Shown here piece by piece: positions 22,771 to 35,388 of a DNA stretch of 64,000 nt. Made by a program: the position numbers and the translations under genes. Origin of the DNA: Pterois miles (taxonomy: Eukaryota; Chordata; Actinopteri; Perciformes; Scorpaenidae); assembly GCA_947000775.1 (NCBI GenBank), contig CAMQGK010000567.1, positions 18,878,001 to 18,942,000 on the forward strand, written 5' to 3'. Under the pieces are notes generated by a model. The model saw only the letters and a list, made by a program, of their open reading frames with translations. It was not told the origin of the DNA and searched no databases. Each line of letters opens with the position of its first letter. The stretch's first letter is position 1.

Positions 22771-25330
22771 TCTACAAAAGCAACAAAACAAAAAAAAATC
22801 AAACATTGCGAGAGAAAAAAGCAACACAATCCATAATCTGTATGTTCATTTTTTCCTACAAGGTTTATTATTATTATTTTTTAAATCACAAAATATGAAA
22901 AAAAAATATGTATGTTGTTCATACAGAGGGGGTGTGAAGTGAAGCTGCTGTCTTCAAGTGGCGGAGTTTAAATTTGCCTCGACAAAATGGTTTATGTTCA
23001 TTACACCGCCCCTTAAACGTTTACGCTACATGGTGAGACAGGCTATTGCTTGTGACGGCTTCAAATCTCAAATAACACTGCGGAGGGCTTCAACTAGCAC
23101 AACTAGCTACGACAACACGAGTCTCCGTCGAGCTAATGTTGCCGGTCAGATTTTAACGCGTCCTTTTAGTTCGCCACCAAAGTATCGTGAACGCACAGCG
23201 GCGACCATTTTCTCGCCTGGTCCGCTCGGTAATGGAGGATTTTCAGTCGAGGTTGGGGAGGATCCACGGAAGGAGGAAGCGAATGGACGTGGACGGACGG
23301 GCAGCTGTAGGCGACCAGCTGACCACGGACGGGGGGATCTGCTTTCGGTCTCCGACGAGGGGGAATGGTGGCTTGGAAGCACTGCAGCCAAATGCGCCAC
23401 TCGGCTGAGTCGCCTCATCACCGATGGATCTAGCTCCGCCGCGCAGCCCCCTATAATCGCCTCTTCAAATGTTTCCTCAAACCGGAGGATATTAACATAA
23501 TATTCGCTGACAGTTAATAAATGTGTGTTTAAGGGTGTTTCACGGGCCGATTTGTTCAGCTTTCACGCGTTTAATATGGAGACTTTTGAGCGCAAAACCC
23601 AGTGCATTCTTCAGCGAGGCGTAGCCGAGCCGTGCTCCAATGATGGCGGCTGCTCGTTGTTCATCGTGTCCTTGATGGCCCCCAGCTCACTGTGGTGTCC
23701 ACTGGGTGACCCAACTACACGATAAAACCACCGATATGCAACTAAAAACCTGCTAAAACGTACATTTAAAGACGTTTGAACGTCAAATACGTCTTAAAAT
23801 TTCATAAAAAATTACAACATATGGATGTTTTTTTTAAAAATGGGAGCTGAGGCATTACGACCAAGGGCAACTTGGTGCCAAATGAAGCTTTTGTAACAAT
23901 ACTTTAAAAATAAAATGTTAGCATTTAACACAAAACGTTAAAATTGTATGCATTTAATAAGAATATCCGTTTCCTGGGGGGTCACGGTGGAACTGGACTT
24001 AATGTTTAATTTAAAAATGTTATAATTTTAGCAACTGTTAAATGTATTGTAGACTTTATAACATTGTATTTTTGATTTAAGACAAATTATGTCCGAGATA
24101 AATGGCATGGTGGCGGGATGGAAGGACTTGCGGAGGCGCAGGAAGAAAGAAGAAAATGGAAAATGTTTTTAACGATCAAACGTTACCGGCAGCCTCGTAT
24201 GGAGCTCATTTTCGCGGTAGCCGTTCACGGTTTCGGCGACAGTTTTTACGCGGTTGAAACGGTGCCGAAATTGTTAGATAAGAGCTCAAAGGAAACACGT
24301 TAACATCCGAGGCTGAGTGGCTTCACTGGCGCGACAAACGGCTCCAGGTCCGCCATGCTTCAGCTCTGCTCTACAAGGAAACCTACCGTGACAAGGTCCA
24401 ATGGCGCACTGCAAACACAGAAATACGGAGCTTTAAAGGAAAGCCAGGGCGTTGCAGACTCTCCGTCTCCTCGATCCAAAAAAAGCGAATAAGCGAGAGC
24501 GAGAAGGCGGGTTCTCCGAGCTCGGTCGTCGGCGGTTCTGGGCTAGTCGCTGTGAGAGAGAGAGGGGGAGAGAGAGGGCGAGTCTCTGCACGGTGAGATA
24601 TTAAACCGAGATCCCTGATGGCTAACCGAGAGAGGCGGCTGGCTGTTCCGCCAACAGCCGCATGGAGGTGGAGGAAACCACCGTTAATTCCCCCACGCAA
24701 ACACCCCGGTTACAGCTCCAATAGTCGGGTTTCGATGGCGCGAATTAGCATAAAACAGTAGCTTAGTGTAGTTTTGAGTAAATAGCACATTTACCTCCAC
24801 GTCTTACGTCCAGTTTCTTCCCCGCTGCAGAGGACAAGAAATTCGGCTATGGCCGACCTCGTCTGTACCCTGCCACAGCGGTCGTTTTTTTCGCTACTAC
24901 AAAGAGACTACCGACCGCGGCGCTTTGCAAGTAAACAAAAGCAAACATTAATGTTACATTTAGCGGTTTTTGACGCGTATTTTGGTTTGTTTATCGCGCT
25001 ATTTCACCGTAAATGAAACCGAGCGGTTGTTTTGTTGGCTTACCTGTCTCTCGGCGTGAGCCTGGGTGTCGTTGTGGAGGAAGAAGGGGAGGGTTGAACG
25101 ATAGCCAGCACTGCGCCGTCGGTCCTGGGCTCCAGTCCCCGCAGAGATGGTCCTTCCCCCCCGCCTCCATCTCACTCGCCGTCTCCCTCCACTCAGCGCG
25201 CAGCAGCTCCTCTCTCTCTCTCCATCCAACCATTTCGCCACGCGGAGACATCCATTTTTTACCCCCCGACCTCGCACCGGCGTTTCTCAACCCAACCGAG
25301 GGCGGTTATGTTGTCACTCCCGTGGGCCGA
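22771..25330 (-). promoter_or_regulatory. ubtf: ubtf 5' end: noncoding exon 1, first intron and CpG-rich promoter
   Basis: The start codon exon opens after cttttgtag at 22,771. A strong minus-strand donor (GAGAGACAG|GTAAGCC) at 25,044 ends a GC-rich putative exon 1 reaching to about 25,330. Two further CpG-dense blocks in the intron (23,090-23,450 and 24,180-24,700) could hold alternative promoters or exons. They contain YY1-like motifs (aatgatggcggctg at about 23,640; aaaatggtcgccgc on the minus strand near 23,205). Transcription start is not defined by sequence alone. Confidence 0.55.
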
Positions 25331-25399
25331 CCATGTCTGATCTCCGGTCGAAGTTTGCACCCTGAATATTTTATCAGGAAACTTTCATGAACTTGTACC

Positions 25400-26355
25400 A
25401 ATAGTTATTCAAGTGCAAACGGCCCATCTCACATATAATCAACATAAGTATATATATTATAAAAAAGTTCATATATCAAGGCAAGATGTCCACTTCAAAG
25501 ACAGCTATCTAGCAGGTCTACAAAGCAGCCCCCGTGCATTTTCACATTGCTCGGCGATTCCTCTTTAAGCAAATAGTCGCTGTTTGACAGCTTCATTTTG
25601 GCCCAGCATGTTGTTTCTTCTCAACTCCACCTTGTGTGTTTGTGGGCGGAACCCCGGCTCGTCCAATCCCGTCAGTCCGACTCAGGCAAAACAAATGACT
25701 CTCAGCCGCTCGGCCTTGTTAAACCGTGCTGCGTTCCAAGGCCGTCGGAAATGTTGACACCGACGCACAAGAGCACGCACAGGCTTAACTGTTGACACGG
25801 AGTGTTGAAATAAATAAAGATAAATAATGATGTGAACAAATCTTTAACACATTGGGAAATATTTACTTTGTCATCAATCATCCCAGAAGGAAGAATGTGT
25901 TTCTCACCACATCTACTAAATAATAACAGACCTGTCCTGTTGTCTCTGTTCCACATGGCACAGCATATTGCAGGCAGTTTATAAATGATATATAGGCTAC
26001 TAGAAAAAGGTCTGGATGCTCCCCCATAAATACATAATTGTGGCTACATCACTACATGCAGAAATTTTAAAAAGACTCCAGATTTGTCATTGATCATATC
26101 TGTAAAGACATTATTATTGTTGGGGAAACATGGTGTGTTTTATTCATAAATAGAAATTTAACACTAAATTAATTTTTGTTGTTTTCTTGATGGATGTTGA
26201 GGAAATATGTGAAACCACATTCTTATCTGACGAAGAAAAAGGCTTTATTATTACATTAAAAATAGGCCTGTCTGTTGGTTTTAATATTTTTTTTTGTGTG
26301 ATATACCCCTTTTGTTAGTGTTATAATGAATGAGAATTGTAAAATAACAGGACAA
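25400..26355. other. Intergenic DNA upstream of ubtf, no gene seen
   Basis: AT-rich sequence between the ubtf promoter and the Polinton left end. No exon or clear repeat is recognised. Confidence 0.5.
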
Positions 26356-26885
26356 AGAGAGTAAAGAACCACTTTTGTAAACTTGACAGGTTTATTACGT
26401 GTAATTGAGCCCGCCCCTGGTTGACCTTAGGAAGTCACGCCTTTGTTTGATGTGAATGATCACATGACTTTTGATAGCTGACTTAAGGTTAGGAGGCTAG
26501 GGGGGAAATTTGAAAATTAGACGATGCAGAGTAGAAGAGACGTGAGAAAAAAATAGAAAGAATTAGTAAATGTGTGAGAAAAACAACCTCCACTACTCTA
26601 TATTTGCGAGATGTAAGTGCATATAAGTCCTTTAAGATGATTTTGTTTGTAGTGAATAGAGGTAATGAGTTATCATAAGACAGGTTTTGTAAAGAATATT
26701 AACTGTTTAGCCTTATTTTTATGAAGTAGGGGGTAATGGTAGGAGAAGACTGGAGCGCACGTCCCACCCCTTCCCACTTGCTTGAGAAAATATATATAGA
26801 GGTAGAGATAAAAAAATAGAAAGAATAGTAAATGAGTGAGAAAAATCTCCATCTACCCTATATTTGTGAGACGCCTATAAGGGTA
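26356..26885 (+). repeat. Left terminal inverted repeat of the Polinton
   Basis: It matches the inverse of about 36,400-36,961 over its length. Nearly every difference is a single C absent from this copy. It contains two related subrepeats about 263 bp apart (ctctatatttgcgagatg near 26,597 and cctatatttgtgagacg near 26,858). Confidence 0.85.
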
Positions 26886-27339
26886 CAAGACCGCTATGTA
26901 CCGAAGAAGATTGCTGTTTACGGGAGTGAGCAACCGTCTGTTGAGGAACAATGGTTTTGAACCCTACGGACGGGGGTGGGGTAATTAAGTAGGAGGGGGA
27001 ATGGTTGAGATGAGGAGGAGGAGGAGGAGGAGGAGGACGGTGAAGGATAAAGAGGAAAAGGAAAATGAGATGGGAAACTGTAACGCTGTGGTAAACTGAC
27101 TAGTGATTGGGGGATTGAAAAGATATTGAGCTCTAACGGCGAGTGTTTGGGAAGATGATGAAAAGAGACGCTGCTCTAGCTAAACGTAAAAGAGTCTAGG
27201 GATGGGAAAAAGGTGTTAAAGCGGTATGGCGCTCTAGAACCTACAATACAGTAATGGTACCTTGAGTAGCATCAAGGTGGGGGAAACGCTGAGGAGAATG
27301 AATTTGTTGGATTGTTTAATTTGAATGCGGCGTTTTCAG

Positions 27340-28660
27340 ACTTTGTTATCTTTACCCCTTGCGGATGGAAGAAAACCTGGATGAATTGGATGCTTCAGTC
27401 AGCCTCTCTTTGTAGCTGTGAATTGGATGGACATTCTGACGGTGAAAAAGCGTTGTTTTAGGACCACCCCACACCCCTCAACATACCACGCCCTCCACAT
27501 ATATAAAGAGCGGAAAACACGACCGGACTTAAATGCTGCCTAGACGCCTGAGATGACTCTCCTGACACCCGGTCTCCCAAGGCCGGGTTGTCCATTTCTA
27601 TGTTCCTGCACTCAAGGCTAGATATTGCGCTGAAGAGCGAGGAAAACGACGAAGAGGTTTCAGCCGACCACCCACACCCAACCGGAGCCATACCTTCGAG
27701 GCGCGAGCCGTGTGTCTACGGTCGCGTCTGATTGGTTCTTCACCCACATCTTCTAAAGCGCTAGAGGACTAACGAGGATGAAATAGACGGAGGGGTTACA
27801 GCTTTTGTTTGACAGATAAAGCAGCCGTGCTGCATTGCTACGTTAAACTACCAGAAAGATTATGCAAGGGTGTTGCAATATCCAGCAGAGACAGATAGTG
27901 TCTGGAGCGGGACGATGGTTTCACCAGGGTTACGCTAAAGAGGAGACTGGCACCGACGTTTTGCATTACTTGTGGAAATAGAGTGGACGACGTAGAGTGA
28001 GAACGGAGAGACCGTGATGAGTGAAATAGGGTAGATAAGCACGTATAATGACATGTAGATACTTGATTGAGAGGATACTGTGAAAATTTGAGTGGAAGGT
28101 AGAGAATGCTGGGAAAATTGAGTTGTTTTAAAAAAGAAGAGAAATGGGAAATTTGGGGGAAAAGGGTGGAGGAGCGTGAGGTTTATTGAGGTATATTGAG
28201 CTTCGAACAGAGTTATTAAAAAAGACCAAGATCAAGAGTAAACGAATGAGGACTTTGGACTAATAGGTTATGCAGAGAATGCGTTGGGACGGTGGTAAAA
28301 CAACTCGTATTGTGTAAAAAATGTGTGGGGTCTTTGAAAAAATTGTGTGTGAATGGACCCGATTAATGCTGAATAGGAGCTAGTACGTGTTCACTCTGTT
28401 GCTTGTTTGTTGATGTGATGATGTGTGTCTGAAAAGCACTTATAAATGTGGATGAAGAGAAAATTACGATTGTTGAGAGAATGTAGACAAGCAGTTGTAG
28501 ATTATACCCTAAAATGAGTAGAGTTGATATTTTATTGTCTAGACGTTAGATACACTTTTTCATTGTGGATAGTTTTTTTTAAATAGTTTGTTTTTAAATG
28601 TTTAAAATTTATTTGTTGTGGAATAAAAATATTTGTTATTGAGTTGCTGAATAAAAAAAT
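27340..28660 (+). other. Polinton left-arm DNA, unassigned
   Basis: A TATA-like catatataaa lies at 27,497 and two AATAAAA signals lie near 28,621 and 28,651, just before the integrase. This suggests a gene of the element once lay here, but the frames are too broken to name. A 77-aa minus-strand open frame at 27,458-27,691 resembles nothing I know. Confidence 0.3.
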
Positions 28661-28689
28661 AAGAGTCTTAAAGATCTGCGTGTTGTGTT

Positions 28690-29665
28690 TTTTTATTCAT
28701 CTGAGAAAGAGGTTGAGGATGGCTGAGAAAGGTTATGAAAAAAGTGTATTATGTTGAGGGTAGTGGGGGGTGGAAAGATTGAGGAGAGGTGTGCGAGATG
28801 AGAGGGGAAGAAAGTAGGACTGGAAAAGGTGAAAGATTTTTGTAGAGAGGATACATATACTTTACATAAACCCGTAGAAAATTTTCCCGAAAGAGTTTTT
28901 GTGCTGGCCTTTGAATAATTTAAGCTTGGATATGCAAGTAGCGAGCAAATGACGGGTTAAGTATTTCTGACGGTCATAGACGTATTCTCAAAAAGCTTAC
29001 GTGCGTGTTTTGAAAAACAAGACGGGGGCGAGGTAGTGAGGGCTTTTGAATCATTTTTAAAGACGCAGGTGCCTGAAAAACTAAAACGGATGCGGAAAAG
29101 AATTTTTTAAAAGAGTTTGGCGCTGATGAAGAAACACGGTTCGTAACTTGCAAGCAGTGATTGAAAGAGTGATTGAAAGATTAACCGTACTTTAAAGACG
29201 AGAAGTGGCGCTATTACGGCTAAAAACACCGCAGTACCTGGCGTTGGCCGACCTGGTGAAAAGCTATAATACTCTTATAAGAGTATTAAAATGCCCGAGA
29301 GGTGCTTCTGATAACGCTTAGGTATTTAAAACCTATCGGCATTCATTAGACGGGGGTGGGGTAAAAATGAATTTTAAGAGGGAGGGTAGAATATAAAGTT
29401 AAGAGGAGGTTGACAAAAAATACGAGAGAGTTTAGACGAGGTGTTTAAGTGTCTGACGTTGTCCCGCGTTTCCTCCCGTTTAAAACTGAAGACTACGATG
29501 GGGAGCTATAAAGGGGTCGTTTTATGAAGAGAGTTAAAAAGGTGAAAATGGTAAAAATGAGCTATAGGTGGAAAAAATTTTGAAACGGGCACCGTTGGGG
29601 TGAAAAAAAGGGGTAGCTGGAAAAACTGGCCTGAAAAGTTAACAGCTGGGTTAAGGTTTGATCTG
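28690..29665 (+). pseudogene. Polinton integrase (rve family, C-terminal chromodomain), frame-broken
   Basis: Short in-frame islands in changing frames spell conserved integrase pieces in the right order: DTYTLHKPV at 28,850-28,876, FLTVIDVFSKSL at 28,964-28,999 (the region of the first catalytic Asp), NRTLKTR at 29,183-29,203 and SIKMP near 29,283-29,297. A chromodomain-like W-P-E-K...S-W island lies at about 29,619-29,655. These match retroviral-type integrases of Polintons, which insert the element DNA. The frame shifts many times, mostly where a single C appears missing. No intact product can be read, and I leave the breaks as they are. It is unclear how many breaks are real. Confidence 0.7.
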
Positions 29666-30269
29666 AGGAGATATAAAGGAAAGGAAAGGCGCGACGCGGA
29701 ACAAACGAGAGACGGCCAACGTATAACGTTTGTATGGATTCGACCAGAGTGAGGGTTTTACGTGCCCTACCCTCACGCTAGAAGGGCTATTTAAAAGTAA
29801 CACTCCTTCTTGTTTCCGTGGTCTGTTAAAGCATCGAACTAAAGGAAATGGGTAGTGGGATTGTGTGAAATTGTATTCCTATACGTGGTATAATTTCCTT
29901 CACACTTGTCCTATGTGGAGCTAAAAGAATACGGCGACCTAGGTTGGTGATTGTGAAATTTGGCCGAGGAGGTTATTTTGACCGCCCAAAGACATCTTGG
30001 AACAATTGTCCCGCCAGAAAGTATGACCCAGCGTCGCGCCCACTACAAAACGTGACAAATGCATCGAATTAAAGGCTTCGGTCAGTTAAATCGCGTTTTT
30101 CCCTTTGGCATAATGTGGGTTTGAGAGTGAACGTATGGTGGCGCTCTCAAACCGCCGGCCCCCCCCGCGTCTCAGTTCGGATTTATACGTTTGTTTAAAG
30201 ACATCATTAGTTAAGCGGTGGGGTCGTGTGGGAGCGGTAAAGTTGGGAGTTGGCGACGTGGTAAACATA

Positions 30270-33100
30270 GAGTTAGGGGGTGGGAAAGAGGGGGGGCGAA
30301 AAAAAGGGGGGTTGTGTAGAAATAAGTGGGGCGTGGGTTTGGGGGTCTGAGGAGAGGAGGTTTTTAGGTGTGGGGGGGAAAAGGGGTTGGAATTTGGGGG
30401 TAAGTTGGTGGTGGGGCGAGGGAGGGGGGGGTGGTTGGGGGGGGGGGGGGGGGAAAGGGGGGGGGGGGTGATAAGAAAAAAAAGGGGGGGGGGTGTTTGG
30501 GGTTTGGGGGTGCGGGGGGGAAACAAGAGGGGGGGGGGTGGGTGGTGGGTTTTGGGGGGGGGGGGGGGGGGGGGTTGTGGAAAGGGGGTGGGGGGGGTGG
30601 GGGGGGGGGGGGGGGGGGGGTGGGGGTGGGTGGGTGTTAGGGGCGGGCCGTGGGGGGTGCGGGGCTTTGTAAAAAGAGGGGGGGGTGGGGTGAGGGCGGG
30701 GGTGTGGGGTGAGGGGGGGGTGAATGTGGTGGTGGGATGGAGAGTAAGGAGAGTGGGGTGGGGTGGGGGCGGTGAGGTAGGGGGGTGGTTTTACTGTGGG
30801 GGGACTGTTGTTGAGGGTGGGTGGGAGGGAGGGGGGGGTGGGGAGGGGGGGAAAAGGGTGGGTGTTGGGGTGTGTTGGGGGTGGGGTTGGGGTGTGGGGG
30901 TGGCGTTGCCTCTTGGGTTGGGGGGGGGGAGAATTGGTTGTTGAGTGGAGAGAAGGACGGGCGTCTTTGGTTGGTCTTGGTTGGGGGGGTAGGGGGGGGT
31001 GTTTTTGTGGGGTTTTCGATTTGCTAGAGAAAGGTGGTAAACTTTGCTTTAAAATTAAAGAACGGGTGTAAATGTTTATTTCGTAAAAGTGTTAATATGC
31101 TTTTTAACGAAATATGAAATAAAGGAGGTGGAGAGGATGGTTAGGGCTTGAGTCTCCTAGGGGTGTGGGTGGAGAAAAATTCTCTTTTTTTTTTTCTTCT
31201 TGGTTCTTTTTTTGTTGGGGCGTTTGGGCGCCGTTTCGGTGTGGGGGGGTTGTTGAGGAAAGGGGGTTGGTGGGGGTTTAATGTGGGGTGGGTTAGTGAT
31301 TATTCTTGGGTCTATTTGTGGGTGGGGTTTTTTTGGTGTTATTGGGGGGATTTTGTAATTTTCGGTGGGGTGAGAGGTTGGGGGGTGGGGGTTGGGTCGT
31401 TTTGGTGTGGAGGTGTCACGTGTAGAGTAGAGTAAACAGTTTTTCTGCTGCCTTAGCGCTCTGGAGTCTATTCTTATTTTTGTGTGCTTTCTTCCTTTTC
31501 AAATCCAAATCTTCTTCGGCGTGTCTGTGGTTTAGGAGTGGTGGTTTAGAGATTTAAGATGAGGTGAAATGAGATAATTTTCGGATTTTTTTTTTCCTGC
31601 GCCTCTGCATGAAAGCTGGAGGATAGGGGTGGAGTTGGGTAGAAGGGTGGGGTGGGCGTTTTTGTGCGGCTGTTGTCTTTGGTTTGTTGAGAAGGGAGGT
31701 GTAGAAATTAAAGATGTGAGTTGGAGAAAGTGGGGTGTGGATGGTTGTTTTCGTTGGGGGTGGCGGGTAAGGTCTGAGTAAAGGGGTTCTTTTAGGGGCC
31801 GTGGTTTGGGGTCTTTCTTTCTCTTTTGTGAGTGGTGGGGGTAGTACGGGGTGGGGGGGTGTGGGGATTAACGGGGGCGCTACTAGAGGTTTGTGGGGGA
31901 TCTGGTGGATATTTTTGGTTGTGATTTTTAAAAGAGATATTTGTAGATATTGTGAATGTTTTCGGGATATGGGTGTTCGGGGTGATATTTTTTGGGGGGG
32001 AGATTAAATGTTTTAGGAGGAAAAAAGTAGGGCCTAAAATTTATATCTTTATTCTCTTTTGGTGTGATTGAATCCGGGTGGTTGTGGCTCGACAATGTGG
32101 GGATGATAGGAGGGTAATGGTTTCAATATGAAAAGGTAGTTGTCGTTGGCTTGTTCCCGGTTTTCTTGGAATTTAGCTGTCTTTTTAGCAATGTGGTGGG
32201 GGTTATACCTCGTGTTGTTGTCGTGTTGAGGTGTAAAGTGGTGGGTTCCTGGTTTGGGTGCCTTTGCGCGCGTCTTTTTCTTGTTGTTGGGCGTTTGGCC
32301 GGCGTGTGTGTGTGGTGAGTTGTTGGGGTTTCTTCAATTGTGGGGGGGTGGGAGATAGAGGGGGGGGGGGTAGGTGTATAAAGGTTGTTGGGGGGAGGCG
32401 GGGGGATTATAAGGGAGAAAAAGGCGGAGAATGGTTTGGTGAGGCGTGGTATTTTGGGTGTTGTGGCCTCGCGGGTTACGGGGGTTGGGTAATCTGCATA
32501 TTGTGGTTTGGGTGTGTGGGGGTTAGAGGTCGGGAGGTGGATGGTCAAAATGGTGCTGCTTCTGTTAAGTGGGGCGGGTGGGGTTGTTGTAGGGTGCCGG
32601 GTGGGGGGGGGGGTTTTGGGGTGGGGGGTTATGTGGTTTGGAGGTAGGGTGGGTGGTGGGTGGGGAAAGGGGTTGTTGGGGTGGGGTAGGGTAGGGGAGG
32701 TGCGGGTAAGGGAGGTGAGGTGAGTGGGGGGCGAAGGCGGGGGGGGGAGGGTGGTTGGGTTCGTTGTTTTTTGGTTGGGGGAGGCGTGTGTGTTGTGGGC
32801 GGGTGGGGGAAGGGTTGTGGGGGTGAAAAGGTGGAAGGGATAGAGCCTGTCCGGTGCCCCCCGGTGCGCGGCCCATTGTGGTTGGTGTTGATAAAGTGGT
32901 CGGGTGGGGGGGGGTCGGGGTGGGGGGGGGTGGCGGGTGTGGGGGTAGAAAATGTTAACCTTTTGGTGGGCGAGGTGGCTGGGTCCGGCGTATGGCGGGG
33001 GGTGTGTGTGATATTTGGGGCTGTAGGTAACTGGGGGTGGTAGTTGGGGGGGTGGGGTGTGGTTTTTGGTGAAGAGGTGGGGAAAATGATTGCGGTCATC
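30270..33100 (+). repeat. G/T-dominated low-complexity block
   Basis: For about 2.8 kb the plus strand is mostly G and T, with G-runs of up to about 20 and strikingly few C and A. Short patches of ordinary composition occur, for example 31,440-31,520. Glycine-rich plus frames and proline-rich minus frames here are by-products. See findings for why this is probably a sequencing artefact in the Polinton core. Confidence 0.6.
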
Positions 33101-33549
33101 AACGTTTGGGTGGATGGGTGGTGAGGAGAGGGGTCTATGAATTTAGTTTATAGTAGGTCTTCCAGACAAAGACTTTGTCCTGATATGTGGGGGTCGGGCT
33201 TCTTTGTGTGGGTAAGTGGTTCCTTTAGAATTGTGGTTGACGTAGTGTGTGGGGGTTCTGTCTTTAAGAGAAATTCTGCGCAAATTCTGCCATGGGCCCT
33301 TTCCCTTGCCAGGTTTTAGTGAACAGAAAGGGTAGTGTTTCCCGCCTGTCACAGTTAAGCATGAAAATTATTTGTTTGGTCTTTTGGGGGGCTGGGGCTG
33401 AATGTGCCCGTGTCTCTGTCCAGCGAAAAACGTCCGCTTCTCGCACTGCTTCCCCGAAATGGATTTTGGCCTGGGCACTTGTGGGTTTTTGGTTTTTCGT
33501 GTAATTTTTCTTAATTTGAGGATTTTTTACAGGTGAGTTACTGAGAGGT

Positions 33550-34301
33550 TTTGCCGGGCTTAATTGAGGCTCTTTGTGCCTGGTAAAACGAGGGTGAGCG
33601 ACAGTATCTGTTACAATCGCCGCAGTAGGGGTTGCTTTTCAGCTACACACACCGCCGCCTGAAAAGTAAGAGCTTTCCCGGTGTTGTGCGATCGTTGTAG
33701 CCTACAAAGAATAATCAAGAGTTTTGTCGATGGGGGTTTTTCCCGTGTATGGTTTTGGAATAAAAATAGAAATAAGCTGTTTTTGTATTTTGGAAATTGG
33801 TCTAAAATGAGAGAGGCCTCTTTCCATTTCTGTAACGTTTTACGTTTGAGAATATTTTAAATTGTCTAATGTGACTGAAGGTCACGGGGGTTTGTCCGTA
33901 GACCGGCCCTGCGTTGCAAATCCTCCCTACTCGCCCGCCTGGTCTCTGTGAGGTTAGGCTCGGTGAGATGAGCAAATGATGGCGAAGCAGAGCTGTTCTC
34001 TGTTTGTTTATCACATAAGTGCCGTTTTTTAGAATCTCTCGTCTGGTTTTTTCCTCTTCCTTTTACCCTCCGCGGGTTTTCCCACCTGTATGATTATTGT
34101 GCTCCGTGTATAATTTCCATATTGGATTGAACGTCGGTCTAACAGTCTTGAAAATGGTGTGGGTTGTAGGTTGATAAGTGAACTAAGGCCTGGTTGTGTA
34201 GTTTTCTCCCAAAACTCAAATGTATCGTCCCTTCCCTGTTTCTGCCCGGCCCTATCAACAACCTCTTGAAAACTCTCCATGACACCGGTGTAACTCTGCA
34301 T
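33550..34301 (-). pseudogene. Possible remnant of the element's protein-primed DNA polymerase (very tentative)
   Basis: Minus-strand frames hold a 90-aa segment (34,301-34,029) ending in a Lys/Arg-rich stretch. Downstream lies a Cys/His-containing patch (CGDCNRYC at about 33,640-33,617). The order resembles the N-terminal part of Polinton PolB, which usually lies opposite the integrase end. No polymerase catalytic motif was found and the frame is broken, so this could equally be unrelated. Confidence 0.2.
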
Positions 34302-34469
34302 AATCAGGCTGTTTCTGGCGGAGGAAAGTTAACATACCTTATTTAACATTGTTAAAGCGTGCGTTGAACGCGCGCTCTCTGTCGGGCTTGCCGTGCCCCT
34401 CCTTGTTGGTGGGAGGCGGGTGCCCTGTTGTCTGAGGAGAATTTTGAGGTGAATAATATTATTTTATAT

Positions 34470-34740
34470 TTAGCTGACGTCTCTGTAAAGCCGTTCTAAA
34501 GCTGCAAAGGGGTTTTCTGCGAGCTCTACTGTTTTTGGGTCTGTGGGTAAATCGTCCATTGTTTTCACTTTGGTTCAGTTCTTGCACAGTTTCCAGTTGT
34601 ATATCATTTTCATATTTAAGCTGAACGCAATATCTGTAAGCCGTTCTAAAGCTGCAAAAGGGTTTTCCTGCGAGACATCTACTGTATTTTGGGTCTGTTG
34701 AGGTAAATCAGTCACATTGTTTTCACTTTGGTTTAGTTTT
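34470..34740. repeat. Imperfect tandem duplication, about 150-bp unit
   Basis: The segment around gtaa.gccgttctaaagctgcaaa...ttttcactttggtt.agtt occurs at about 34,483-34,580 and again at about 34,636-34,739. The first copy lacks many A residues present in the second. Confidence 0.7.
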
Positions 34741-34949
34741 GTCAGCGTCCAGCAGTGCGGCAAGACCTCTTAATTCAACAGTTTCATCCATCTGCCCTGT
34801 TTTTATTTTGTACTCTGTATTAACTATCTTACTACGGATACAGTACACTCAGGAATCTACAGCTTTCTACCAAGAATGGAGACAAGCTCCTGACGATGTT
34901 ACAGATTCTGTAATGTGCGGTCCTGGTGATTCATCAGTCTGGTTGCTGA

Positions 34950-35085
34950 TTGAGTGGAGGAGGTGGAGTCTGACGAGAGTGTGCTGTCCTTTCTGAAGGA
35001 AGTTGAGGAGGAGTCTGAGGTGCAGATTGAGTGCGATGAGGAGAGTGTGCGGTCCTTTCTGAAGGAAGTTGAGGAGGGGGAGGAG
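34950..35085. repeat. Short tandem duplication, GAG-rich
   Basis: The block gagagtgtgc.gtcctttctgaaggaagttgagga occurs twice about 66 bp apart. It gives open acidic frames on the plus strand and Ser-rich ones on the minus strand. I assign no gene. Confidence 0.65.
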
Positions 35086-35212
35086 GAGGAAGAGTGGCCC
35101 GTCCTTGCTGCGTCACTTGCTCTGCGAAAATCATTTAAAAAAAAATTGTTGTTGTCATTTAACCATTTCATCAGCGTTTAACCATGACAGAACAAGACAA
35201 GAAAACAAAGGG

Positions 35213-35388
<176 letters not shown>

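Noticed and set aside
22958..23500. 180-codon plus-strand open frame in the CpG-rich part of ubtf intron 1
   Set aside because: GC-rich DNA opens frames by chance; no recognisable domain, and a different frame and the opposite strand are equally open. Could be a noncoding exon.
30086..33102. Many glycine-rich plus-strand and proline-rich minus-strand open frames, up to 185 codons
   Set aside because: They follow from homopolymer G-runs in a region that looks technically damaged. No domain, no consistent codon pattern.
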